From assembly GCA_037957365.1 (NCBI GenBank), contig JARHVA010005488.1:231001-295000 (forward strand): a DNA stretch of 64,000 nt, read 5' to 3'. This stretch comes from Torreya grandis (lineage: Eukaryota > Streptophyta > Pinopsida > Cupressales > Taxaceae). Under the pieces are notes generated by a model. It was given only the letters and a program-made list of their open reading frames with translations, had not been told where the DNA came from and searched no databases. Positions 11,444 through 22,192 of this stretch are shown here, piece after piece. Both the position numbers and the translations under genes were made by a program. The first letter of the stretch is position 1; every line of letters begins with the position of its first letter.

Positions 11444-12587
11444 TGTCAGAAAGGGTCATCTTTGAGTTAGTTTCACTTCAGTTGAGAGGAAAGACTGTGA
11501 CTCTGTGTACCTAGTGGATTAGTTTAAGGCCACTAATTCTTTGCATAATACGCATGAAACCCTAGGATGTCACCAAAAATGTTGGCCAAATAATGGCCCA
11601 CATATGTAAATTTGCCCAATGGATCAGTTTTTAGAGGTCTTGGTATGGAGTGATCAACTGAGCAAAATTATTGGTTGAGAAGGAGATCAAATTTCACCGT
11701 AAAGATTTTTAAACACTTTAAGCAAGCTTAAAGTGTGTTTTATTGACCTTTGAGAAGAAAGTCTTGAAACAAGTCTAAAATTTCAATGTAAAGAAGACCA
11801 ATAGGTTTTCATATTATTTCATGAATTCAATAGCATGAATAAGATTGCACAAAGTCTTATAAGTCTATTAGAGCTTTCTAAAAGAGACAACATTTCAAGT
11901 ACATGTCTAGAAAAACCAAACCATCTTCAAACATCATGTAGAAATGGACTAGTTAGCTTGATTATGCATTTTATAAGTATGCTTAGGAAGCCTCTCAAGC
12001 CTAAAGGATCAAACGGACATGATATATTTCATGCCTATATTGTCCTTTGTAAAGTTCATAACTTTATGAGTTATCTATGTCAAGTTATAAAGCTTCAAAG
12101 TTAGACTTGTAGAGTGAATTGTTCATTGGGACATCAAGTTAATGCTTCATGAAATATACATTTAAATTTAAATGTTCCTATATTTAATGTAAGAGTGACA
12201 AGTGTCCAAATATCGAGAGCTAAGGTCAAGATCTAACAATGATCAGTGAATTGACAAATGTCAGTTCATCCCAAGATATATAAGAGCACATTTGATCATA
12301 CATTAAAGATAAATAAAGAGCATCAAGTCAAAAGGTCATCATAAGCAAGAAGATGAGAATTAGAAAGATCTTAGGTGTCCTGACAGAGATCTAACAATGT
12401 GTAGTGATTGGTAAGGTTAGTGGGTCTTATTAGATCAATGTTAAGCATGTAATTGTAAAAAGCAAATCTAATGGTGAATGATGAGTCAAAAATTCAATGG
12501 ATCTCAAAGGCTAATGATAAGCTTCTAAGTGTCACAAGTGCATTAAATTAGAATAATATCAATGGTATTCATTTAATCATATCAAAG
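11444..12587 (+). repeat. Ty3/gypsy LTR shared by GypA and GypB, left part
   Basis: It begins TGTCAGAAAG after the polypurine tract and matches the GypB 3' LTR from 49,979. The LTR is interrupted at 12,587 by a copia element and resumes at 18,621. The two pieces total about 2.74 kb, against 2,763 bp for the GypB 3' LTR. As the 3' LTR of GypA and the 5' LTR of GypB it joins two internal regions. No gene is seen; the short open frame at 11,835-12,104 has no counterpart motif. Confidence 0.85.
12583..12587. repeat. copia target-site duplication, left (caaag)
   Basis: Five bases before the copia LTR. The uninterrupted LTR at about 51,110 reads atcatatcaaag followed by cagatcgatgg. The copy to the right of the element reads tgaag followed by tagataaatag. 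The empty-site paralogue therefore carries the site once, and the right copy differs by two transitions. Confidence 0.8.
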
Positions 12588-13071
12588 TGTTTGGAATTAA
12601 GTGAATTCAAAATAGATTTAAACCACCATAAAATCTTTAATTTAAAACACATAGACCAGATTTTAATGTGTAGAATCAGATTTAACTATGTACCAAATGC
12701 ATCATGGAATCAATTCCTCAAATCAAAGTTAATGTTTACTAAATGGATAAAATTAAAAAACTAGAAATAACACATAACAAAGTTATACCATGGTTCACCC
12801 AATGTGGGCTACATCCACCAAGAAAGTTCTCAAATAAAATAGTAATTTGAAACAAGATTAAAATGAACTCTCACATAGATAGAAAAATCTCCTATAGAAA
12901 ATGTTTCACTTTCACCTAAACTTGCACAATGCTATATCTCACAAGATGATATACCACACCTTGTAAATGAACACCTATACATTACAAAACACTTTCACTT
13001 TGACTCTATCTCTCAAAAGCCACACCTATAAATAAAAATCATCAACAACCTCTAAAATGTTACACCACACC

Positions 13072-13118
<47 letters not shown>

Positions 13119-13597
13119 TACAAATCCTTCCCTCAAGGAGAAACTCACCATCCTCATCAAGATAGGCCTTATCCACCTAGGAAACATACCATTCCCACCT
13201 AAGCAATATTATTTTCAAGCCCCACCAAGAAAGAACATGGCATTTTAATCCAAAAGGCACAACTTCCAGTGTGAAGAAATAATAACCAACTCTTAATAAT
13301 GAGAAAGTCCACCCCACTTTCATAATACATCATAGAAATTATTAAATAAATCATTTAATAATTCTAGTCATATGGAAATTATTTAAAATATAATTAATTC
13401 CCTATAAAATAAGGAAATCAATCCCACTTCCAACAAACATGGAAGTCAACATGAAAATTATTAAATATGAATTTAATAATATTCACACACATGAGGAGTA
13501 AATGCAAAATGTACTCCCCACATCCTTGGAGCTCTCTAAGCCCCCAAAATGTACTATCATGGTCATGTGATAGCCTCAAAGGGATCCACACTCAACA
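12588..13597 (-). repeat. copia LTR, left copy (3' LTR on the minus strand)
   Basis: 1,010 bp, from TGTTTGGAATT to CACTCAACA. It matches 17,572-18,620 with visible substitutions and indels, so the insertion is not recent. It contains a long TG microsatellite (13,083-13,117) that the other LTR lacks. Confidence 0.9.
13083..13117. repeat. (TG)n microsatellite, about 17 units
   Basis: A TG tract follows a short TA tract inside the left copia LTR. The sister LTR at about 18,070 has only the TA tract, so the TG expansion arose after insertion. The open frame across it (13,057-13,248) is an artefact of the repeat. Confidence 0.95.
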
Positions 13598-13609
13598 ATC
13601 TCCCACTTA
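13598..13609 (-). promoter_or_regulatory. copia polypurine tract
   Basis: On the minus strand the sequence aagtgggagat directly precedes TGTTGAGTG at the LTR start. This is the classic plant copia polypurine tract and LTR junction. Confidence 0.9.
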
Positions 13610-13639
13610 ATGACCATTTCTCTTGAACAAAATCTATCA

Positions 13640-14290
13640 CTACTCCATGATCACTAAGACCAACCAAATATAAACATAGTCTCAACTTGTCTAATGTGAC
13701 CACCTTGGTCATCATATTCACATGATTCTAGCTAGCATGAATCTTTTATAGCTTCACCAAGTTCTCCTGAAAAGTTATTTTGATGAAGTGATAATGTAAC
13801 TGAATGTGTTTTGTCCTCAAGTGGAAAATGGAGTTCTTTGCCAAATGAATAACACTCTAACTATCATTGTGTAGTCTCCTAACTTCGTGATCATGCCCCA
13901 AATCATGAAACAACTCTATAACCAAATCATCTTCATTTTAGCCTCTGTGGTAGAAACATACTCTACCTATGTGGTTGACAAAGCCACAACCTTCTATATC
14001 CTAGAAATCTAACTAACCATTGTATCTCTAACAATAAACATATAACCTATCATACTTTTGCTATCAATATCCCCTACCATATTTGAGTCCACATAAACAC
14101 GTAAAGTGGTATCTGATCTACTATAATGTAATGCAAAATCAATGGTTCCTCTCAAATATGAAAGAATCCATTTTACTACTTGTCAATGCTCATAACTTGG
14201 ATCACTCATATACTTGCTCATAACTCCCACTACTTGGGTAAAATCTATACTAGTACAAACCATGGCATACATCAAGCTACCAAGTGTCAA
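13640..14290 (-). pseudogene. copia RNase H (decayed)
   Basis: Minus-strand pieces match the copia RNase H that ends pol: YLRGTIDFALHYSRSD, then VYVDSNMVGDIDS (catalytic Asp strand), then SMIGYMFIV. After that come KVVALSTT followed by VEYVSTTEA, the region of the catalytic Glu. Several stops interrupt it. It is preceded by the end of RT with GSLMYAMVCTSID. Confidence 0.85.
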
Positions 14291-15110
14291 TGAATAAGGT
14301 ACCTTAGACATCTTAAACTTTTTAGATTCATCTTGGGACACTGCTCCTTTGATAATCTAAAGTTTCCTATCAAAGGAGTACCAATATATTTAGCATCCAA
14401 CATGCTAAACCTTTCCAAGACTTTCTTTACATACTCTGATTGGGATAAAATTAGCTTCCTCTCCTTTCTGTCATGAGTAATCTTCATACCAAGGATTTGC
14501 TTTGCAACACCCAAATCCTTCATAAAAAAGGAGTCACTAAGATATTTATTGAGAATATTAATATGTTGTATGTTTTTTTACTACAACTAACATGTCATCC
14601 ACATATAAGCATAAAATAATAAAGGAACCATCATTAAAATGTTTGATGTACATGAAATGGTTAGAATTACACCTTTGTTAATCTTGTTCCAACATAAAAA
14701 AAATCAAATTTCTTATACCATTGTCATGGATCTTGTTTCAGGCCATACAAGCTCTTCTTTAGTTTTCACACATAGTTTTCCTTCCCTTTGACCTCATATC
14801 CCTATGGCTACTTCATATACAACTCTTCATCCAAATCACCATGAAGAAAAATAGTTTTGACATCTAACTATTCTAAGTGCAAATCCTCAACTGAAACTAA
14901 ACCAATAACAATCCTAATATAATTAATTTTTACAATAAGAGAGAAAATATCAAAAAAATTAATACCTAATTTTTGTACAAACCACTTGACCACCATCTTG
15001 GCCTTATACTTTTTTCTCCCTTCATCCTCTTCCTTTATCTTGAATATCCACTTTTTTGGCAATACACTCTTGCCCTTCGGTAGCCTTACCAAATCTTATG
15101 TTTGGTTCTC
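14287..15110 (-). pseudogene. copia reverse transcriptase (decayed)
   Basis: Minus-strand RVT_2-type RT. The N-terminal part (14,868-15,092) has LPKGKSVLPKKWIFKIKEE. The C-terminal part (14,287-14,523) has MKDLGVAKQILGMKITHDR and SQSEYVKKVLERF, then TPLIGNFRLSKEQCP. The middle is broken by stops, and the catalytic YVDDM-like region lies at about 14,580-14,600 in degraded form. Confidence 0.88.
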
Positions 15111-15299
15111 CATGAGAGATATATGCTCCTCATCCATGGCTTGTTCCCATTTCATACTAGCATATACCTTCATTTCTTCCTCATCACACTATGGTTCTCC
15201 ATTGTCAGCGAGTAATAAATAATTCAAAGAAGGAGAAAAACATCCAGGTGCTCTTCATACCCTAGAAGACCTTCTTACCATAGGAGTTTGGGGTCCTTA

Positions 15300-16130
15300 T
15301 GTAGAAAGTTCCTAAACTAAATCATTGGATACTTTTCCATCCACAATGTCATCCAATACTGTGTACTCTTTTTATTCTTATTCATGTTCCTACAACTGAT
15401 CCTTATACATGAATTTTTCATTAAAGACTACATCTCTACACCAAAATAATTTTTTATCTTTAATGGTTCATAAATGGAAACCAAATTCATCCTCACCATA
15501 TCCAACAAATGTGCATTTCTCTAATTTAGCCTCTAACTTGGTCCTATCCTCTTTCTTGATGAGACCAAAATATTCACATCCAAAGAATCTAATAAAAGAA
15601 TAATCAAAATTCTTACTAAACCAAGCTTGTTCAGGAATTCCTCCATCTAAAGGCATAAAAGGTCCTTTGTTAACCAGATATACTATTGTGCTAACTACTT
15701 CTACCCAAAAATGTAAATGTAACCCTACATGTAACCTCAAGCTCCTAACATGTTTTATTATTGTTCTATTCATCCTTTTAGATACCCCATTCTATTGTGG
15801 AGTTCTTGGAAACATTCTTTGCCTATAGATTCCATTGTTAGAATAATAATCAAATAAAGCATTAATATAATACTCACCTCCATTATCTGACCTAAGACAT
15901 TTCAATTTGAGACATGTTTCATTCTCAACCAAGGCTTTTCACTTCTTAAAAGTGTCAAATACATCAAATTTCCTTTTAATACAATAAACCCAAACTTTAT
16001 TAGTTTCATCATCAATAAAAGTGACATAATAATTATAACCACCAATAAAAGATACCTGAGTTGGTCCCCATACATCTGAATGTACCAACTCTAACTTGTG
16101 CTCTTTCTTTGTGGGTCCAACATTCAGGAA
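15300..16130 (-). pseudogene. copia integrase (decayed)
   Basis: Minus-strand catalytic core: VHSDVWGPTQVSFIGGYNY (first Asp), FIDDETNKVWVY, LRSDNGGEYYINALF (second Asp) and a broken TPQ-N-G-V-S-KRMNRT segment that carries the catalytic Glu region, where E appears as K. The C-terminal part at 15,468-15,773 reads through HFWVEVVSTIVYLVN, RFFGCEYFGLI and FVGYGEDEFGF, which are standard copia integrase landmarks. It is interrupted by stops near 15,795 and 15,940. Confidence 0.9.
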
Positions 16131-16142
16131 CTCAACTTGATT

Positions 16143-16400
16143 CTATTTACCATAAACATAATTCTCATATAAGTCTATATGTATGTATTTTAATATAGGC
16201 AACTTATCTTGTAAGATCTCCATGCCTTTATGGCTTATATGACCGAGTCTGTAGTGCCACATAGTTGCATCTCCATCTGCAACAACAAAATCATAGGAAT
16301 CAACACTAGTAGTCAAATATAAAGTACCAACTTTCTTATCTCTCAAAACCACAAGAGATCTTTTGGTAACTTTTCAAGAATCTATAGTAAACATAATTAA
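16143..16400 (-). pseudogene. copia GAG-pre-integrase / integrase zinc region
   Basis: Minus-strand MWHYRLGHISHKGMEIL is the hallmark of the GAG-pre-integrase segment. It is followed by ENYVYGK where C-x2-C would normally complete the zinc site, so both cysteines are lost. It links protease to the integrase core. Confidence 0.85.
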
Positions 16401-16539
16401 ACATCCCTCACTATCTAATTGCCCCATTAAAACCAAATTCCATCTCAACATAGGCACATGTCTAACATCCTTAAAGATCCATGTGTTCCCATTCTACATT
16501 TTCACTTGAGCATAAATTTTCTCTACTATCTCACATGGT

Positions 16540-16730
16540 TCATCATCACCAAGATAAACATGACCTAAATTCTCTTGAACATAATTAGTAAAAGAATGCC
16601 TATGTGGGGTGACATGAAAATAAGCCCCTGAATCTAATACCCAAGACTAGAAAAAACTATCCATAGAAATAATTAAGGCATCTTGACATGATTTGCTTGA
16701 TGTCACATTTACTTCATTAATTTCCTCATT
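16540..16730 (-). pseudogene. copia aspartic protease (decayed)
   Basis: The minus strand gives SWVLDSGAYFHVTPHRHSF, in which DSGA is the copia retropepsin active site, here retained. Downstream WIFKDVRHVPMLRWNLV is also typical of the family. Neighbouring stops show that the gene is dead. Confidence 0.85.
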
Positions 16731-16759
16731 GTTGGCATTCTTATCCTGAAGTGACCAAA

Positions 16760-17428
16760 AAACCTTCTTTGAGTGTCCATTCTTCCCATAATGCTAGCAT
16801 ATTATCTTGGCTTTAGATCTATATTTAGATCTACCTTTTGAATTTCCATGATTTCCTTTTCTCTTATCCTTTTCCCTCCCTCTAGTATCAATAGATAAAG
16901 CATTACTTGAAGATGATTCACCAATGATTTTCCTTTACATTTCCTTGCTAAGAATCACACCTGCAATATCCTAAGATGTGAGCTTCCCTTGGTAAGGACT
17001 GCATTACTCATAGCCATAACCAAACTATCCAAACTATCATGCAAATAACAAAAAATTAACAAAACTGTAACTTCATCATCAAACTTAATTCCAATAGAAG
17101 TGAGCATACTTACAAACATATTAAAATCATTTAAATGATTAGCAATAGAACCATTCTTAGACATTTTCATGTTAAACAATATTTTCATAAGAAATTTTTT
17201 ATTTGAAGTTGAGGGTTTTTCATACAACTTTCCAAGTTTATCCATGAGATCCTTTGTAGTTATCTGATCTACAATGTTAAATGTAATAGAAGATGCAAGG
17301 CATAACCGTATGGCTCCCAATGCCTTACTATCAAGTAATGTCCAATATGCATCACTCATAGCTATAGGTTGTCTTCCTTTCCCCTCCAAGGGGAGTTGAA
17401 TTTCCTTATAATATAGGTAATCTTCCAT
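16760..17428 (-). pseudogene. copia Gag (UBN2-type) with degraded zinc knuckle
   Basis: 157 codons are open at 16,955-17,428 on the minus strand. The product begins MEDYLYYKE and includes YWTLLDSKALGAIRLCLA and LMDKLGKLYEKPS. Further on are FNMKMSKNGSIANHLNDFN and LLIFCYLHDSLDSLV, the standard copia Gag core. Its N-terminus is missing or out of frame. A nucleocapsid knuckle remnant lies at about 16,780-16,810 (C, stop, HYGKNGHSKKVF), where two cysteines and a tryptophan are lost. Confidence 0.88.
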
Positions 17429-17559
17429 CTAAATTTTCCATAAACAAAAATTATTACCATCAAACTTCTCAACCCTGAATTTGATCTCTTCTCCCATAGC
17501 TCCCACTCAAGCTAATAACCTTTCCTATAATTCACCACTTTAGTTGAAACACCACCAAA
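17429..17559 (-). other. copia leader between primer site and Gag
   Basis: Short AT-rich leader with decayed N-terminal Gag codons. No separate feature is seen. Confidence 0.5.
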
Positions 17560-17571
17560 TCTCTAATACCA
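17560..17571 (-). promoter_or_regulatory. copia primer-binding site for tRNA-iMet
   Basis: The minus strand reads TGGTATTAGAGA directly after the 5' LTR end. It matches the tRNA-iMet 3'-end complement (TGGTATCAGAGC) except for two positions, as expected for Ty1/copia. Confidence 0.9.
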
Positions 17572-18620
17572 TTTTTAGGAATTAAGTGAATTCAAACCAA
17601 ATTTTAACCACCATAAAATATTTAATTTAAAAAACATAAACCAGATTTTAAATGCGTAAAATCATATTTAACTATGCACCAAATGCATCACAAAATCAAT
17701 TCCTCAAATCATAGTCAATGTTTTCTAAATAGAGAAAATTAAAAAACTAACAATAACACATAACATAGATAAACCTTGGTTCACCCAATGTGGGATACAT
17801 CCACCAAGAATGACTTCAAATAAAACATTAATATGAAACAAGATTATAATGAACTCTCATAGAGATAGAAAAATCTCCTATAGAAAATGTTGCACAAAAA
17901 GATGCACTTTCACCTACACCTGCACAATACTATATCTCACAAGATGTTATACCATAACTTGTAAATTAATATGTGCACTTTAAAAAACACCTTCACTTTG
18001 ACTCTATCCCTTAAAAGCCACACCTGAAAATAAAAATCATTAACAACCTCTAAAAGGTCACACCACACCCTATATATATATAACAAATGATGTAGAAATC
18101 CATCCCCCAAGGAGAAAATCACCATCCTCATTAAGATAGGACTTATACACCTAGGAAAAATTCCATTCCAACCTAATCAATCCTATCTTCAATCCCCACC
18201 AAGAAGGAACACACCATTTTCCTCCAAATGGCACAACTTATAATGCAAAAAGATAATAACTAACTCCTAGTAATGAGAAAGTCCACCCCACTTTCATAAT
18301 ACATCATATAAATTATTAAATAGAACATTTAATAATTTTATCCTATAATACATCATATAAATCATTAAATAAATCATTTAATAAAACTACTCATAGGTAA
18401 ATTATTTAATAAATAATTAATTCCATAGAAAATAAGAAAATCAATCCCACTTCCAACAAACATGGAAATCAACATGAAAATTATTAAATATGCATTTAAT
18501 AATATTCAAAAACATGAGAAGTAAATGAAAAATTCACTCCCCACATCCTTAGAGGTCTATAATCCCCCAAAATGTACTATCATGGTCATGTGATAGCCCC
18601 AAAGGGCACCACACTCAACA
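17572..18620 (-). repeat. copia LTR, right copy (5' LTR on the minus strand)
   Basis: 1,049 bp, homologous to 12,588-13,597. It ends CACACTCAACA at 18,620. It has a duplicated 'cataatacatcatataaat' segment near 18,300-18,360 that is single in the other LTR. Confidence 0.9.
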
Positions 18621-20218
18621 TGAAGTAGATAAATAGTAAGTGAGAGGTCAAAGAGTTAGCAGGAGCCTATAGAGAAAATGAGGAGCTGATAATTGGCACA
18701 ATATGGGAAGCCAAAATCAAATTAGTGGCCAAAAAGTAAGGTTGAATGTGTCATAATTTAAAAGCTCAGATCAAGATTGATGGTTGATATCAAAGGTCAA
18801 AGTTATGAAACTTTGAGTGGAGGTCAAAACATGATCCAAGCTAAACCAAAGTGGATTTTTCAAGATCAAAAATCACCATTAAAGATCAATAAAGGAATAA
18901 TATTTTTTTTAGGGTCTAATAGAGATATCAAATATGGACTAGTGGTTGTTAAAGCAAGATTAAACATTTGTGGATCTCTTTGCTATATTGACTATATGAA
19001 AACCAATAATTTAGATTGGTTTTTGAATATATAGTAAATATCTATATTCAAGTTGGAGTAGGGGCATATGTGTAATCATGAAAAATTGTTTCATCTATTA
19101 AGATGGTTGTATTTTTGAAAAATAGGCACTTATAGCTGCTAAAAGCAAACTTAGGCATGGCTCTATCAAGTCCTTGGATATAAGGACCTTTCCCTCATAA
19201 TGAAGCAAGTGGAGATGGCATAGATTCCCAAGATGGAGATCTAGTGGTCAAAGAAAGAAGTTGTATAATTTAATATATTTTCAAGGTGAATAATGGTTTT
19301 CCTTCATACATAGGATCATAACTCACCACCTTTGGAAATTATTGTCTTTTAGTGCATTTTTATCAGCCAATGAGAATATTTGGGGTCTATTAGGAAAAAT
19401 TAATAGTTAACTTGTCAATAGAGATATGGTGCTGATTTAATAAAAAATGTGGTGAGAATTAATAAAAAATTGGTAGTTCAATTAATTAATTTTGTAATCA
19501 TTCTCCCTCTTCTCTTTCCCTTTCTCATATATTATCCATTTTTTCCATTTGTAAGCTCTGTCTCAATTTTTAAAAGAAAAGACTCACTCACTTTTGATAA
19601 GAACTCTCTCAATTCTGAAAGAGTAGAGACTCTCATTTAATAAGGCTAGACCCTGTCAAAACTTGTATGAAATATCTCTTGAATCTAATAAATATTTTAT
19701 TTACCTATCTATTTCTTTTGAACTATGTTTAGTAAGCTTATGCATGAAGGCATTGTGACAGAGAACCTTTCATGCCCATTGTCCTTCTTTCTTGACTTTT
19801 TTAGGGTGTTTTATAGTTGATTAAAAGTTTGTATTTGTATTATTTATACCATTAATGTAAGATTGGTGTGAGTCTTATAATTCCTCTTAGCTTCATTCAT
19901 TGCTTTCTAAACCTAGTGTATGAAATACTTATGCAATTAGCTAGATTTTGAGATTGTCTGAGCTAGTGTTATCTTATTCTTGTTCAATGTATATTTCATG
20001 TCTGTGTGAGTTCTCATTTAATTAGGGACCCTTTGCCCCTCATCTAACCCTTTTCTTAGTATAAACATTAGTATAGGTGATCCATCAAGAGGAAGCTATC
20101 CCTCTCTAGAGGTTCAACCCCACCATAGGTCACCCACCACCTGGGGTTGTTCCAATAGTGTAGATCAATTGGAGAGAGCCTAAAGAACCCTCTCTAAGGG
20201 TGTAAATTGAAACTAACA
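18621..20218 (+). repeat. Ty3/gypsy LTR shared by GypA and GypB, right part
   Basis: Continuation of the LTR interrupted at 12,587. The first five bases (tgaag) are the decayed right target duplication of the copia element. Homology with the GypB 3' LTR continues to about 20,218 (ending AACA; 52,741 in the partner). A TC-rich stretch with ctctctcaatt repeats lies at about 19,560-19,640. Confidence 0.85.
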
Positions 20219-20540
20219 TAGTTTTTAACATATTCAATGGGACACATAGTTTAAAGAGGACTGGTCAAAGTTTAATGTTAGTTTGAACAATTTGTAGCAA
20301 TGATAGCTTATAAGTAACATCATCTAGTGAATCCTAAAGAAGATTTAACATTATGGTAGTAAAGTAGTGACTAAATATTTAGCCAAAGGTGACTAAAAGT
20401 TTAGCTTATAGAGGTATTCCCTTTGAATTCATTGAATTTCCTTTAAATTTAGTCAAGAGGTTAAGGTTTGATAATACACACCCATATAAAGGCAACTTTA
20501 TTTCTAAGTAAATTCTAAGGCCTATCCCTATAAGAAGATC
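20219..20540 (+). other. GypB leader
   Basis: Untranslated region between 5' LTR and gag. I could not identify a convincing primer-binding site directly after 20,218. No gene is visible. Confidence 0.5.
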
Positions 20541-21201
20541 TTTGTTAAAGACATTCATATCCATGGAATCCCTATGATTTTTCTAATTTATGGAATTTAA
20601 TGGTCAAAGTCCTCTGGATCTCCCTCAATATGATCATATTCCAGTAGTAGCTCTCAAAAGTGTCCCATATTTTACTAGAGACCAAGCTACAACCCTTTCT
20701 AAATACCTCATCGATATAACCAAGTTATAAAACATTCATGATATCAATGAGGAAAATGCAAAAATTAGGTTATTATCCATCTCTTTCAAAGGTGAAGCCT
20801 TATATTGGTATGGAATCCCTGGTTCTAACTTTATTACATCATGGGACCAATTAGAGGATGCATTATGTGAGAAATTTTAAGTTAAATGTGACCATTTGTC
20901 ACTTATAGAGCAATTAACCACAATTAAAAGATACCCTCATGAAGTTATGCAAGACTTAAACACAAGTTGTATGCAATATAAATTTCATGATGCACATAAA
21001 TTAATCCTAGATCAAATAATATAGAGCACACCTACACTTTTGATTGGGTATACCCTTGTTATGTAGGAGAATGACCAATATAGGGATTTGATAGACCTGA
21101 TTAGGGGATCACTTGTATCACTTGTCATAACATATCATGCTAGGAATGGTTCCAAATCCTAAAATCTAACACAATCACAAAATAATCCTAAAAGAGTCCT
21201 A
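20541..21201 (+). pseudogene. GypB Gag, N-terminal core (decayed)
   Basis: The plus-strand frame gives a Ty3/gypsy retrotransposon Gag core: AKIRLLSISFKGEALYWY, then SWDQLEDALCEKF, a stop (TAA at about 20,878), then CDHLSLIEQLTTIKR and HEVMQDLN. The W-x2-L-x4-KF pattern is the Gag family signature. TAG stops at about 21,022 and 21,064 follow. The gene is cut at 21,201 by an insertion of about 1 kb. Confidence 0.8.
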
Positions 21202-21761
21202 TGATTTGATATTTCACATATGTTAATAAATAAGAGTAAACTATTTTAATAACAAGAAAAGTAAACAAGTATAGTGTGCACCAAATCTTGTGGAAAAATG
21301 TGAGGGGTTAGATGTAAAGAAATAAAATATGTATAAATAACTTCAAATAAAGTCAGTATGAGTAACACCCTAATACACAAAATATGAAGAGTAATATTAT
21401 TTGAGCCAACACTTGTGCTACTTCTATCTACTAAAGGAGAGGAGAAAAAAGTTAGGATATACTTACCTGAATGTGAACCCATCATAATTCAATATCTCTC
21501 TTAGCCAATGGGGCTTCACAAGATGTTGTTGTGGTTCATAAGGATCACTTTCTTATGCCAAAACATCCAAGACCTATCCACAAGACTAGATTCTCCAAAA
21601 TAAGAAACCTAAGCTAAGACTCCTCAAGTAGAATGGTGGAAGAGTAGATTGTTAAGAAGCATGAGTAAATAATAAATATTTATTGCATATTATAATAATG
21701 AATGAAATGAACTTGTATATATAGGATTATCTCACCTTAAAATCATTTGGGAATGTCAGTT

Positions 21762-21790
21762 GTGCTAGGTCGACCTGGTCAACCTAGCAC
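21762..21790. repeat. imperfect 29-bp palindrome, first of a pair
   Basis: The left half reads gtgctaggtcgacc and the right half ggtcaacctagcac around a central t. The halves are reverse complements apart from one base pair. A related palindrome lies 82 bp further right. Confidence 0.85.
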
Positions 21791-21871
21791 ATTTTTGGGC
21801 TAATGCCTAAAGTCTATGCTAGGTCAGCTAGAAGGATAATAAACCTAAAGAGATAAAGTGACCCCAAATTG

Positions 21872-21899
21872 AACTAGGTTGACCAAGTTGACCTAGTTT
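21872..21899. repeat. imperfect 28-bp palindrome, second of a pair
   Basis: The left half reads aactaggttgacc and the right half gttgacctagttt. It is clearly related to the one at 21,762. Both contain TTGACC or GGTCAA cores, which resemble W-box sites; this resemblance is only suggestive. Confidence 0.8.
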
Positions 21900-22192
21900 A
21901 TTTAGTAGGTTAAAAGTGTGCCAATAAAGGAGAAGAAGGGTAAAAAGAGGAAAAGACTATAAGAATGTGCAAGGGAGGATAAATAACTTCGGGAAAGGTT
22001 CTAGGAACTAGGTAGATTGGTAATAATGTGCCAATAAGGGACAATAATCTTGTAAAGGACCAAAGGTCTACCCACCCCTTTCCCAGTGCATGCTTTAAGG
22101 CATGCACTTAGAGAGATTGAATCATAACGGGTTACTGCAAGATGTAAAGCATTAGTATTTGATAAAAGTTAAAAATATTATGTGTATACACA

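Larger units (their letters stand above)
12588..18620 (-). mobile_element. complete Ty1/copia element, minus strand, nested in the Ty3/gypsy LTR
   Basis: 6,033 bp bounded by direct LTRs (12,588-13,597 and 17,572-18,620) with TGTT...AACA termini. Minus-strand order is LTR, tRNA-iMet primer site, gag, protease, integrase, RT, RNase H, polypurine tract, LTR. Integrase before RT is diagnostic of copia. Protein style (YRLGHISHKGME, DVWGPTQVSF, RSDNGGEY) looks like the Tork/Tnt1 group, though I have not aligned it. All genes are interrupted. Confidence 0.92.
21202..22192. mobile_element. about 1-kb non-coding insertion in GypB gag, possibly a solo LTR
   Basis: Gag-like sequence stops at about 21,200 and Gag-like Q/N-rich sequence resumes at about 22,195. 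The intervening ~990 bp starts TGATTTG, ends TATACACA and has no coding motif. TG...CA termini would fit a solo LTR, but the flanks (agtcc left, gttcc right) are not a clean target duplication. It contains two 28-29 bp imperfect palindromes (21,762-21,790 and 21,872-21,899). Confidence 0.45.

Noticed and set aside
13057..13248. Open frame with a (CV)n run
   Set aside because: It is produced by the TG microsatellite inside the copia LTR.
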